Of a DNA stretch of 64,000 bases, positions 1 through 9,720 are shown piece after piece; position 1 is the stretch's first letter; each line of letters begins with the position of its first letter. Position numbers and translations under genes: made by a program. This stretch comes from Tetrapisispora phaffii CBS 4417. Its lineage: Eukaryota; Ascomycota; Saccharomycetes; Saccharomycetales; Saccharomycetaceae. Location: NCBI RefSeq assembly GCF_000236905.1, contig NC_016526.1, positions 1-64,000 on the forward strand, read 5' to 3'. The notes below the pieces were generated by a model. That model saw only the letters and a list, made by a program, of their open reading frames with translations. It was not told the origin of the DNA and did no database searches.

Positions 1-45
1 ACCCCCCCCCCCCCCCACCTTACCACCTCTACTCCTCAACATAAT
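1..45. repeat. Terminal poly-C / C-rich chromosome end
   Basis: The window opens with a run of about 16 C residues after one A, followed by C-rich, G-poor sequence. Yeast telomeres read C-rich on the strand running inward from the left end, so this may be the edge of a telomere or an assembly artefact at a contig end. No regular telomeric repeat unit is visible, so the telomere itself is not demonstrated. Confidence 0.4.
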
Positions 46-231
46 CTCTTCTCACTAATTATTAAAAATAACGTTATGCCTACTGTTACCCGCAGTTAAC
101 CATGCGCGCTCGCGCTGTGAAACTTGAAAAACAAGAAAACAGTCGGTCGGTGTTAACTGTTCTATGACATGGAGAGCAAAAACTAAACGCAGTAACCTGT
201 AGTTAATGAAGTAGCACTAACAAAGTGTACA
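46..231 (+). repeat. Subtelomeric direct repeat, copy 1
   Basis: This stretch is repeated with divergence at 1720-1904 in the same orientation. Shared landmarks in order are a TAAAAATAAC-type start, TTATGCCTA, a TTACCCGC motif, GTGAAACTTGAAAAA, and AAACGCAGTAACCT. The TTACCCG at 86-92 matches the Reb1 consensus. The sequence is non-coding and is best read as a subtelomeric repeat, functionally comparable to the X/STR region of S. cerevisiae, though no homology to X was established. Confidence 0.65.
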
Positions 232-266
232 TTGTGGAAATATGAATAATGCCTGAATTCATAGAT

Positions 267-492
267 CTGGGTCTAAGTATAATTCTGTAGAAATGTGTTA
301 ACAAAATTATATTTACTCACTGCAAGACATAAAGATAAATAGTCATGTATATCAATCATGGCACATATATAATCTATATAATGAATATAGACATAAGACA
401 AGCAATTACAACTAGACTAATTGTACAAATTACTATTACAACAACACTACTAGTAGTATGTCTTCCCAGTACGCCCAATTACTATCTCAACA
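267..492 (+). repeat. Subtelomeric inverted repeat, left arm
   Basis: The reverse complement of this stretch is found with divergence at 1948-2172. Anchor segments shared by both arms include AGATCTGGGT at the outer edge, an ATTCTGTAGAAATGTG-like block, ATAAAGATAAATA, ACTAGACTAATTGTACA, TATTACAACAACACTA, and TCTTCCCAGTACGCCCAATTA at the inner edge. The inner ends of both arms finish in CAACA, the terminus of many yeast LTRs. Two oppositely oriented copies of an unrecognised LTR are therefore one possible reading. Confidence 0.65.
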
Positions 493-900
493 TAACCACA
501 ACCGCTCACGTCGCTACCATGTTTGTGAACCTCAGCACAACCACCCATCGCCCCCATCCCTATCTACTCATCTATTCTTACACCCATCACATTCATCACA
601 CCCAACCATCTATCATCTCTCCATCTATATAATTCATCTATCTAATCATATCCATCTATCATCCATCCATTACCCCACTACCATCCATCACATCTGCCAC
701 AATCACTCTCCATCCACATCCTCTCACCCATCCTCTCACCCGCCCATCTCGCCTCCACTCCGCGCGCCCGTCACCCGCCCTGCCCACACCATCCGCTCAT
801 CAACACAGAGCCATAGCGTTCAACAGCCTCTGCTTACCCGCCTCGTCACTCTATCAAACAACACTTCTCATCTCCCAGCCGCATCCACGCGCTCTCAGAT
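480..900 (+). repeat. C-rich low-complexity tract (CCATCTATC-like)
   Basis: This is a strand-asymmetric tract rich in C, A and T and very poor in G, built from degenerate CCATC, CTATC and CACCC words. Open frames across it give Ser/His/Pro-rich strings with no domain and are rejected as genes. Such satellite-like C-rich DNA is expected close to a telomere. Confidence 0.5.
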
Positions 901-1719
901 CCTGAAAATTGAAAACTAAAGCATCGCGTCACATGACCGACATCCTATTGTTCGTACATAATGATTCCATACCTCACCACTTCATCCCTGCTCCATTCAG
1001 CACATATCCTGGCAACATTAACCATATTCTGTCCATACTGTAATAACTGAACGCTATATATGTTAATGGACAGTGTTAATGACCACAAATGCCACTTGCA
1101 CTCACTATTCTATACATATGCATTCTATATCGTCCATCCATGATCCCATCTCTACCTCCCACAACTTCAAACGAATACTAGACTTCTTGCAATGAAGAAT
1201 CTAGATGCACTTATCAATACTATGCAATGCCAAAATACATACTTTTATGTTCCAATCGTCCACATCATCAACTTCCTATATCATGATACATATAAGAGTA
1301 CATTAATCTGAACCAGAGTTCTGGGAAATAGGTTATATCAATACTGTTGCTAGACATTATACAGTCGTATTCTATTATATACTGCACTGGGTAATTATGA
1401 ACCACAATCACTCTACTTTCATATGATCCAGAACACAATATCTGTGTATTAACTCTCCGTATTTAATGTGACTCTTATTCTTGACAGTTATAATTAGTAA
1501 TATAGATATATTACACAGGTGATTATCAATCATGCCAATTAATTCGATCTTTAATTAATAAACATTGTTTTACCACAAATCTATGAGAATCAGGTCATCA
1601 CAAATCCATAATTTAACATTTATCTACTGTCACCTGTCTTCCTCTCTTTCCTGTGTCAGCTTAACTCATTCTGTCCCACCTTCAACACCACTCTCACCAC
1701 TTCTTCTTCTCACGCCTCA
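901..1719. other. Gene-free subtelomeric DNA
   Basis: No open frame of credible composition, RNA gene or recognisable LTR was seen here. The stretch is the spacer between the two inverted repeat arms and the two direct repeat copies. Confidence 0.5.
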
Positions 1720-1904
1720 TCTCTTCTTCACTAAATACTAAAAATAACATTATGCCTATTGTTACCCGCGGCTAACCATACGCTTGCGCGATGTGAAACT
1801 TGAAAAAGAAGAAAACACTCCGTCAGCAGGAATACTCTTTGGCATCAGAACAACCGCTAAACGCAGTAACCTACATTTATTGAAATAGCAAGTAGCAAGG
1901 TGTG
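1720..1904 (+). repeat. Subtelomeric direct repeat, copy 2
   Basis: This is the diverged partner of 46-231, in the same orientation. It keeps the Reb1-like TTACCCG at 1762-1768 and the AACGCAGTAACCT block. Together with the inverted arms it gives the terminal 2.2 kb a composite repeat structure. Confidence 0.65.
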
Positions 1905-1947
1905 TCTATATTAGCAACAATCTTCAGCATGTCTACTGTTGCGATAG

Positions 1948-2172
1948 TAATTGGGCGTACTGGGAAGACTTACTACTATTAGTGTTGTTGTAATAGTACT
2001 CTGTACAATTAGTCTAGTTGTTATTGCTTATTCTTTTTTCTATATACATTATATACATTATATATCTGAAATGCTCGATACACATGCCTTTTTATATCTT
2101 TATGTCTGGGAATGAATAAATATAACTTTGTTACCACATTGCTACAGAATTATATTTACACCCAGATCTTTT
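1948..2172 (-). repeat. Subtelomeric inverted repeat, right arm
   Basis: This is the reverse-complement partner of 267-492, spaced about 1.45 kb from it. The match runs from TAATTGGGCGTACTGGGAAGA at the inner edge to the ACCCAGATCT at the outer edge, with several small indels. Confidence 0.65.
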
Positions 2173-2365
2173 CTCCTATAACTAAATGTTATTAATGAGG
2201 TTAATTTTCTACGCGGTCACAGTGCCGAAATATAAATTCAAGCATTACTCATATTTCAACAGCTACTCTTCGCATGTCATCCAGTATAGATTCATCGGAT
2301 AAACTTCAGTCCCAAAATGCTTCCAACGAAATACTTACTTGTCCGGTGTAAATAAATTTAGTATA

Positions 2366-3330
2366 TCAATCTTTCTCGTCTTGTAAAGTCTCCCACATTT
2401 TATTATAGTTTATAACAACAGATTTATCGTTAGCAAAACATTGTAGGTTCTGTAATAGTTTTTCTGTAATCCAGGATTTTGCAATAATAGAAATGATCAT
2501 CAAGAGGTACATATTTGATTTTATTGGGATGGTTGAAAAAGTCCAATACAAAAGAATGAACACGGTAAAGTGAACACTTTTTAGAGATGAGCTAAAATTC
2601 GCTTGCATTCAGGGATATCTTCATGAAACCTAAAGCATTCAGTAGGAACGTACCAACAGTAAATAGTTTACGCTTATCCCAGCATATGCACTCGGTTGTT
2701 ATACCTGCCAGATATTTACCACAGCGAATGGCCTCTGGTGTTAGAGGGAAGTTGAAGTACTTTGCTGATAACCAATACATGGCGAGACGAGAACGAAACC
2801 CCTTGCCAATTTCAAATAATTCAAAAATGTTATTGTATTTTGAAAATGCAGTATTAAATCTTGATTTTAAATCTGGTAGTTTTCTTCGCTTAACTGGAGT
2901 ACCAAAGTTAGTATCAGGTAAACTGGTCTTGGAATTCGGCTCAGTGGTACAACTTCTGTCAATACCTTTATTCAAATCAGATACCGAAGATTGCAGGACG
3001 CCTAAAGCTGATTTGAGCATATCATACAACTGTAATGTTTGTTGATCATAATTGTAAACAACTGTCAACATGCTCCAACCCATAAAACTCAGCCATTTGT
3101 TATTGATACACATTGTCAGATCAATCAAATCCTCATTACATATGACTGTGTCATACAAAGTTATGCATACCCCACCGTTACGTAGGCGGCCTGCGTGCTG
3201 TATATACTCGGTTAAGAAGTATTACCAAATTCATTGAACGTATATCTATTCCTTCGCCCACTAATTTGGTACCAGATAATGCCCTCACAGAAGGATCTTG
3301 GACAAACTTGTTTGTTCTTGTTATTTTATC
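2366..3330 (-). pseudogene. Decayed Y'-like subtelomeric helicase, C-terminal part
   Basis: Read on the minus strand, 3320 to 3240 encodes SGTKLVGEGIDI followed by MNLVIL, and after a frameshift near 3220 the sequence continues YIQHAGRLRNGGVCITLYD. These are helicase motif V (GEGIDI) and motif VI (Q..GRLR.GG). The combination GTKLVGEGIDI plus GRLR.GG resembles the helicase encoded by S. cerevisiae Y' elements (YRF1), from family knowledge. A 188-codon frame (3158-2592, opening without an ATG) and an 80-codon ATG frame (2608-2366) continue the C-terminus, overlap by 17 bases and are separated by a second frame break. No helicase motifs I-IV are present upstream. I call it a truncated, frameshifted pseudogene; the exact family is inferred from two motifs only. 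Confidence 0.7.
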
Positions 3331-3568
3331 TTCTCATGACAGCTCACCATGAATCTAGGTGATTCTGTTGGCGTAAGGTATCAGTTCTGAATATTGGAGT
3401 AGATGATTGGTTAGAATCATCCATGATAATATCAGGTTGATTCATGGTAATGTTTAAATATTATTTGATAATAATAATAAATATGGAACTGTTTAATTCT
3501 TAAGATAAATTAGCATGAAACATAATATGAAACACATTTCATTCTATAATACGTATATTCTATAAGCA
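3331..3568. other. Short AT-rich spacer between helicase relic and toxin relic
   Basis: No gene is seen. Homology between the two toxin copies stops at about 3569, so the 3' part of toxin copy 1 has been replaced by unrelated AT-rich sequence here. Confidence 0.5.
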
Positions 3569-4115
3569 GAGACATATTCTAACACTCCATTGCCGTCTCC
3601 TTTATTAATTCTACTCATGTTAAAATGACCTCCTAATTCTTCGTTGTAGATGATGACATGTTCGGGGTGCGTGTGTGTTTCTTCAAAGTGATCAACCACA
3701 CTAGTATTAGTAAAGGTGTTATCACTATTTTAACTATGTTACCCCAAGTCATAGCACCTTGATACTCAGCGTCTCTCTTTAAGGCTCCATTGGCCCAGGC
3801 AGCTACACCAAATACACCAATACTAATTGTGCGTGCAGTGCTTCTCAATGCAGTTAAACAATCAACTTTAGGAATTTTATTTTCATCTTTACATTGACGG
3901 CAGACAGCCAACCAGTCTATAGCAGCATTTGTTGCACTGTAACTAAAAGCTCCATATAATGCAGCTCTATAAAGTCCTTTGTTATCTGTAACTGATAAAT
4001 CAACATTGCCAAATGGCTCCTCAACCTGGTCATAGGAGCCAGCATCCACATCAGATGTGCCAGCAAATATTTGCTCAAAGTAATTCAGAAACAATAGAAA
4101 ACTAAGTAATTGCAT
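3569..4115 (-). pseudogene. K1-like killer preprotoxin relic, copy 1 (has signal peptide)
   Basis: The ATG at 4115 begins a hydrophobic signal peptide (LLSFLLFLNYF) followed by a region identical in protein to copy 2, which carries three cysteines (CRQC and VDC) and a hydrophobic segment (ISIGVFGVAAW) ending at a KR dibasic site. This order (signal, hydrophobic alpha-like segment, Kex2-type KR site) is that of the K1 family of yeast killer preprotoxins. A deletion of about 10 bases near 3720-3730 relative to copy 2 shifts the frame, and translation ends at 3633 after unrelated residues. The old frame continues as homologous DNA to about 3569 and then stops, so the beta-like C-terminal domain is absent. 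Broken gene; the toxin family is inferred from architecture. Confidence 0.7.
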
Positions 4116-5575
4116 CGATTGGATATATCACAGATCTGGTTTATCTTATATTAGCAAAATAGTGACAATACTTCTACTAAGTTACTATTTAAAATGAATA
4201 ATTTATATTTTTCGTTTTTAGATATGGTTGACGTTTTCTTGTTTTAATAAGATATAATCTAAATCACTTCCAACAATCCTAATTTCTCATCTATGTTTAT
4301 ATATTGTATGTTCTCGTGTCCAAAATATATCTTGATGTTTAATACGCTTCTAGCAATCACTCTAACTGTGATCTATTGCATAGTGCATCGTGGTATCTAT
4401 TACAACCATACAAAGCAGTTCGTTTAGGGAACCCGCATATCCTTCTTCGCCTCTTGGCTCACAAATCATCCAAATCAGGCGTAAAATCTGCGCAGAAAGA
4501 TGATACTCTGCAGTCCGGACCACGGACCAATCGGAATCAACAGTCTTTCTTTTAATTCCAACGCGGTGATCTCATTGCATTCCACAGTGCAACCGTCTGC
4601 CCTCTAAGCGCATAATGGCTGCAAAAAATCTGAAACGAAATTTTTCGAAAAATTTCTGACCGCTCTCTCGATGTGCATATTGCCACAAACGAAACAGGTG
4701 AACAAATATTGTCCTGCGCTGTTGTTCTACGAGTTCATGCGGTTCCCAGTTTCGAAACTGAAATGAATTACTCTTGCAGGGTCTTATTTGTTCTTGGCTG
4801 TGGCAGAGGAGTTCATATTTTGTAACTCAGGCTATAGTGCAATTTTTCAGAGGACCAATTGTTATCAAGTTTCAAAAGTTGCAAACAAATGTTGTTGCAT
4901 CAATTGACATTCTTCTCATCGTGATAAAGTGAGGGATTGCAATGCCAAACTTACCAATTGAGATATGCACAATTATTTTTGTTTATCAATTATAAAAAAT
5001 TCGATTTTAAAAGTTTTCGAGAAAACAGACAGCAAAATATTGCAATCAAAATTAAAACAAACTAATGTTGACGCAGTAAGTTTATATAATTGTTAGCTTC
5101 TTTTGATAAAGACATTCAACTTGGTTTTATTTATTCTTTACTTGTTCTCTTATGTCTTATATATCGAATGATTATAATGAGTATATAAGATTCTAAGTTG
5201 GATGTGCTTAACTTTTGTTATTAACAAAAAACTTCCATATTTATATGATTTAAAAATAATGTAATAGATGGTTCAGTCTAGCACAATTTCAACAATCTGA
5301 TCCAAATTGAATTATTAACCATATTTCAACAAATTAAATTATTACTCATAATTCAACACGTTTAATATTATTTACAAATTTGCAATAAAAATAATTGAAA
5401 TAACATTTTTAAAAATTACACATCATAAAAACATTTTCTTTATACACAACTTGAAAAGGATGTCGACTACACCGTTAATAATAAATAACACTAATAATAA
5501 CTTAATACTAGGAAGTGTCTCATAATAGTGTTTTTTATTGAAATACCATTCATGTTTCAACAATTGACTTCTATA
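4116..5575. other. Gene-free spacer between toxin relics
   Basis: About 1.46 kb separates the two toxin copies. I see no coding frame, LTR or RNA gene. The stretch 5300-5370 has loosely repeated AATTATT..TTCAACA words resembling LTR ends, but no complete LTR can be drawn. The moderately GC-richer patch at 4430-4640 has no assignable function. Confidence 0.5.
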
Positions 5576-6397
5576 TTACTTACCATCATCACATTGTGTC
5601 CATACCGGAGTTATTCCATCCTTAGTGTAATACATTCTCCAGGATGCATACCACTCCCAATTAGCATTAGACTCATCATGTAAGTATGTTTTCCAGTAAG
5701 CAGCTGTATAGCCAGAATATCCTTCTTCATTTTCCCCTGATGGAAACATATGATTGGCAACAGCGTCGGCCATATCACCCCAACCAGAGGCAGAAAATCC
5801 AGCCAGATAACTCAAATTCCTGCAATAATCAGCATCAACTTGTCCAACACAAATAGGGTACAAATTCTCTCTCTTTCTTATATAATTATTATCAGTAATA
5901 CTGCTTATTCTAATCACTCCATTGCCGTCTCCTTTATTAATTCTACTCATGTTAAAATGACCCCCTAATTCTTCGTTGTAGATGATGACATGTTCGGGGT
6001 GCGTGTGTGTTTCTTCAAAGTGATCAATCACAGTAGTATTAGGAAAGGTGGTATTACTTGCCATTGCTATTTTAACTATGTTACCCCAAGTCATAGCACC
6101 TTGATACTCAGCGTCTCTCTTTAAGGCTCCATTGGCCCAGGCAGCTACACCAAATACACCAATACTAATTGTGCGTGCAGTGCTTCTCAATGCAGTTAAA
6201 CAATCAACTTTAGGAATTTTATTTTCATCTTTACATTGACGGCAGACAGCCAACCAGTCTATAGCAGCATTTGTTGCACTGTAACTAAAAGCTCCATATA
6301 ATGCAGCTCTATAAAGTCCTTTGTTATCTGTAACTGATAAATCAACATTGCCAAATGGCTCCTCAACCTGGTCATAGGAGCCAGCATCCACATCAGA
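5576..6397 (-). pseudogene. K1-like killer preprotoxin relic, copy 2 (5'-truncated by LTR)
   Basis: The frame runs from the LTR boundary at 6397 to a stop at 5576 without interruption, but has no ATG: upstream in frame the LTR supplies a TAA. Visible parts in order are an acidic leader remnant, a cysteine-containing hydrophobic alpha-like region, a KR site after ANGAL, a glycosylatable linker (NTT, NMS sequons), a second KR site (IRKREN), and a C-terminal beta-like domain with the YPIC..ADYC pattern and a terminal cysteine near the end. That alpha-KR-linker-KR-beta plan matches K1-type killer toxins, processed by Kex2 in the secretory pathway. The signal peptide is missing, so it cannot be secreted as it stands. 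Family assignment is inference from pattern. Confidence 0.75.
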
Positions 6398-6820
6398 TGT
6401 TGAATATTAGATTTGTTGGTTATTAGATTTTATTTGATTATTCATTGTTAAGAGTCAGTAATTTATTATAATTCTCCGTCGGGATCTATATAAAAAAATA
6501 ATACATAAAATATACTAATTATACAAGTTGATTAAGACAGTTGATTTATTTTACATGGCTGGAAAAACCCTGGTATTTATACCTCTGATTTCTGTCACGA
6601 TCACAAAACCATTTCATCTTCGAAAGACATGTCTGATAGTGAGTGGTTTTAATTTCCACTTTCGAGTGTGACGTTCGCCTATTTCAGTTATACGATTATC
6701 AAATCATTACAAATGTGATATTTACTCTTTCCTAATTCCAGTATGTGTTATCCTATTTGGTCAAACACTAAATCAAATTAGGCAAGATATAAATATTTTC
6801 AACAATTGTTATATCCAACA
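6398..6820 (-). mobile_element. Solo LTR of a Ty1/copia-type element (minus strand)
   Basis: On the minus strand it begins TGTTGGATATAAC at 6820 and ends TATTCAACA at 6398, 423 bp, with the same internal landmarks as the plus-strand LTRs at 10390 and 10933 (a TTAGTGTTTGACC block, CATGTAAAATAAATCAACT, ATCTATATAAA-like region). The 5-bp flanks differ (TCAGA on the left, AAAAG on the right), so it is not a simple insertion with target duplication. It abuts the toxin relic on one side and an integrase fragment on the other. Confidence 0.85.
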
Positions 6821-7023
6821 AAAAGGTAAATTTGCTGATTTCAAATACGTTCGACAATCGTTCAACAATGTTCTATTTAAACGTTCTGCAACGCCATGGG
6901 CTTGTGAGTCGTTAACTGGGGTATAAACGTAATTGATACCTAGTCTGTCCAGAAATGATGTGACTGTTTTGTTGGTGAATTCCACTACCACTGCCGAATA
7001 TTCATTGAAAAATGATGAGTCAA
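6821..7023 (-). mobile_element. Ty1/copia integrase core fragment
   Basis: Translation on the minus strand gives [17 protein letters not shown], a [21 protein letters not shown] stretch and [13 protein letters not shown]. The [15 protein letters not shown] segment is the signature following the second catalytic Asp of Ty1-type integrases. The fragment lacks the rest of integrase and is cut by the LTR starting at 6820, so it is a nested relic rather than part of the plus-strand element that follows. Confidence 0.85.
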
Positions 7024-7088
7024 CAAAAATTGATGAAAACTAAAGAGAAACATCAACCGTTAATAACCATTAGAAGATAACGGTGCAC

Positions 7089-8054
7089 AAATGTATCATA
7101 GAAATCATATGGGAGAGTACATCCCAGTTAAAACGTACAAAAACCAAAGTGCTTTTCCAACATAATTTCCAGAAAGGCCACACTATCAAGCTTACCCAAT
7201 TTCCTTTTATCAGGGTACAAATTCTACGCCATCCAATTGCACCCATAGGAAAGAATATTTCACACCACCGTCTCACCATTCTACTTATTTCTATCGTTCG
7301 ATTCCTGATGTATTCAACACAAATATTCCATCGCGATTATTTTTTGTTTATAATACCAATGTATTTTACAAGTGGATTACAGGGTTACTTGACCACTTAG
7401 CCCAATACGGATATCAACATCTTATTCCACCATCACACGGGCAAATTAAACAACCTCCTTCCGAGCATGATATTGCAGGTCTCAACTCACTGTTTCAACA
7501 CTTTGTTCCTTTTCAGTTCTATCCACAAGAACTACAAGATGCTTATAATAAAAGTTTTAGATTCTTATCATATACTTCAAGAAGCCATGGCTCTAGCTAA
7601 TACCGCTCACAGCTCCACTAATATTATGAATAAACTCAAAAACATAAATTATATTGGCAGTGAGCCTGCATTCATTTTCATTTCCATGATTCGTGAATTA
7701 ATCAATCTAATTCGTCCTGAGGAATATTTTCACTTAGAACTAATTATTATTAATTACATACTAAACTCCTTAAACGGTGATTATGCTTCCATTAGAGATC
7801 ACTTCTCACAGCCACCCCAATATACTATCGAAGATATCTTCGCATCCATCCGCAGCAAGTATGAATACATGAAAATGAACAAGAGTATCAACACCACCTC
7901 CACTTCTCAAACTGATACTTGTCACACCTGTTCCAGACCACTACATAAGAGAATCATTTGCCAATTAGGTAACAAATCCGGGCATAGTGCAAAAAACTGT
8001 TACCATCATAATTTTCAAACAATAATGTGTCACCTGTCAAAAACTAACTTTTAA
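7089..8054 (+). pseudogene. Ty1/copia gag relic
   Basis: An ATG at 7089 opens a Pro/Tyr-rich frame that carries one internal TAA (about 7161) and continues through PDVFNTNIPSRLFFVYN and a YKWITGLLDHLAQYGY segment. After a frame change it continues in the frame ending at 8054 with a Gag-like helical region (ALANTAHSSTNIMNKL, IRPEEYFHLELIIINYI). The end has a degenerate zinc knuckle (CQLGNKSGHSAKNC). Proline-rich N-terminus, conserved helical core and C-terminal knuckle fit a copia-type Gag. At least one stop and one frameshift make it non-functional. Confidence 0.7.
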
Positions 8055-8633
8055 CTGAAAGTACGTGGCGAAGTTGATTATGCTCTTTTAACATCATCTA
8101 CATCATTTGGTTATCACATTTATATGCCATCCAATCATCGTATTGTTGACACCACAAATTATTTTATACTCACACAACAAGAATACATTAACGACAAAAA
8201 ACTTGTCAAACCACTCCAAAATTGATGAATTCATTAACGAGATGTTTCCTGTTGTCGATTAATCTGTGAATAACGAAGATAACTATAATAAAAATGTGGA
8301 TTCACATTCCCAGTCTTCGATGTACAATGTTCCCGTTGATAGTTTTTTGACTACGAATACCGAATTCGATAATAATAACATTAATACCGATACAGCCATT
8401 GAACCACTGACAGTTCATGACACTGACACTTTACTGGACACGATTAATGACACAGAAGTAGCCGCTACGTTACCTAAGGCATCTGATACACTGATTAATC
8501 AGTCGAAGTCTACTACTACGGCCGACTCAGTCTCTTCTTCACCATCATCATCATCACCACCACCAATACTACCAGTCGCGACAGGTGCAACTATCGTTTT
8601 CCAACATCTTCTACTAGTTTAGTGGGGTAGACA
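8055..8633 (+). pseudogene. Ty1/copia pol relic: protease-integrase junction remnant
   Basis: Between gag and reverse transcriptase only about 0.6 kb remains where an intact element would carry protease and integrase (over 2 kb). An open stretch at 8266-8622 is Asn/Asp/Thr/Ser-rich with SSPSSSSPPP, resembling the low-complexity C-terminal tail of integrase. No protease DSGA motif or integrase core is present. I infer an internal deletion. Confidence 0.55.
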
Positions 8634-9470
8634 ATGTCTCTCGCTAACAGAAATAAAAGTGAGAGAGACAACTCTAACAATCCAGAAACTAATGAGAAGG
8701 ATGACAAAAAACGAAAATATACACTAAACTTTATCAAAACAATAGAAAACGGACTACAAAATGTTCAACCTAATGCTATGGAAAAGTCTATAATGTACCA
8801 CCCAGCCATAACCCATAACAAAAACCACTCACAAAGATCAAAGTTCATCCAAGCGTACAAAAAGTAACTACAATCACTACAAAATATGGGAACTTGGGAT
8901 GGTGTACCTATCGATGAAAACACAATAAATAAATCCAACATAATTAATACTATGTTTATATTTACAGTTAAACGAGACGGTACGCACAAGGCAAGACTGA
9001 TAGCAAGAGGTGACCAACAACATTACAATACCTATAATAAGGACGAAAAATCTAACACTGTACACCATTATGCTCTTATGACGTGCTTATCACCGGCATT
9101 AGACAACAACCATGATGTTATCCAATTAGATGTATCGTCGGCATATCTGTATGTGGATTCAGATGAAGAACTATTCATTAGACCTCCTCCACATCTAACT
9201 ATGCAAGGAAAGGTATTAGCGTTACGGAAATCACTTTGTGGTCTGAAACAATCAGGTGCTAATTGGTAGAAGTTAATTAAAAAATCCTTAATAGAAGACT
9301 GTGAAATGAAAGAAACAAGCGGTTGGCCATGTGTCTTTACAAAAAGAGTAAAGAAAAGTATTGTAATATTTTACTTGTTTGTAGATTATACGGTTATCAC
9401 CACAAATGTCAGGAAGACCGAATATGTAATAATATAATTAATTCAATCCAGCTTCAAGACAAAGATTATA
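8634..9470 (+). pseudogene. Ty1/copia reverse transcriptase relic
   Basis: Successive frames (8634-8867 and 8886-9269, separated by an in-frame stop at about 8865) encode [70 protein letters not shown] and [12 protein letters not shown]. These are copia-type RT motifs, including the first catalytic aspartate block (QLDVSSAYL). Further downstream a decayed FVDYTVITT replaces the second catalytic block, where a YVDD-like motif is expected. The frame then degenerates. Confidence 0.85.
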
Positions 9471-9720
9471 AACGATGGAGCAGACCCATTAGTTAAATCA
9501 TATGATATTCCAGATCTCGATATCGAATATATACAAAAATATATATATGTCACTCGGTATGGAAAACGACATAGATTAGAAAATTAAGAACTTTAACATA
9601 GACCTGTCACCTATCCGAAGGGTGCCAGGGAATCCCAAGGAAATAATAATCAGAGAAGATCTAGAGGTAAATAAACTTGAATACAAGAAAAAGATTTTAT
9701 GGATGTAACAAACCATTACA
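9471..9720 (+). pseudogene. Ty pol relic, decayed connection region
   Basis: The connecting region between RT and RNase H is present only as diverged, multiply interrupted sequence. It contains short recognisable scraps and no continuous frame. Confidence 0.45.

Noticed and set aside
345..919. Overlapping open frames giving Ser/His/Pro/Ile-rich strings
   Set aside because: They arise from the C-rich low-complexity satellite tract, have no domain, and the two frames overlap on the same DNA.
2623..3045. 140-codon plus-strand frame with an ATG
   Set aside because: It is the antisense shadow of the helicase relic, which is identified by motifs V and VI on the minus strand.
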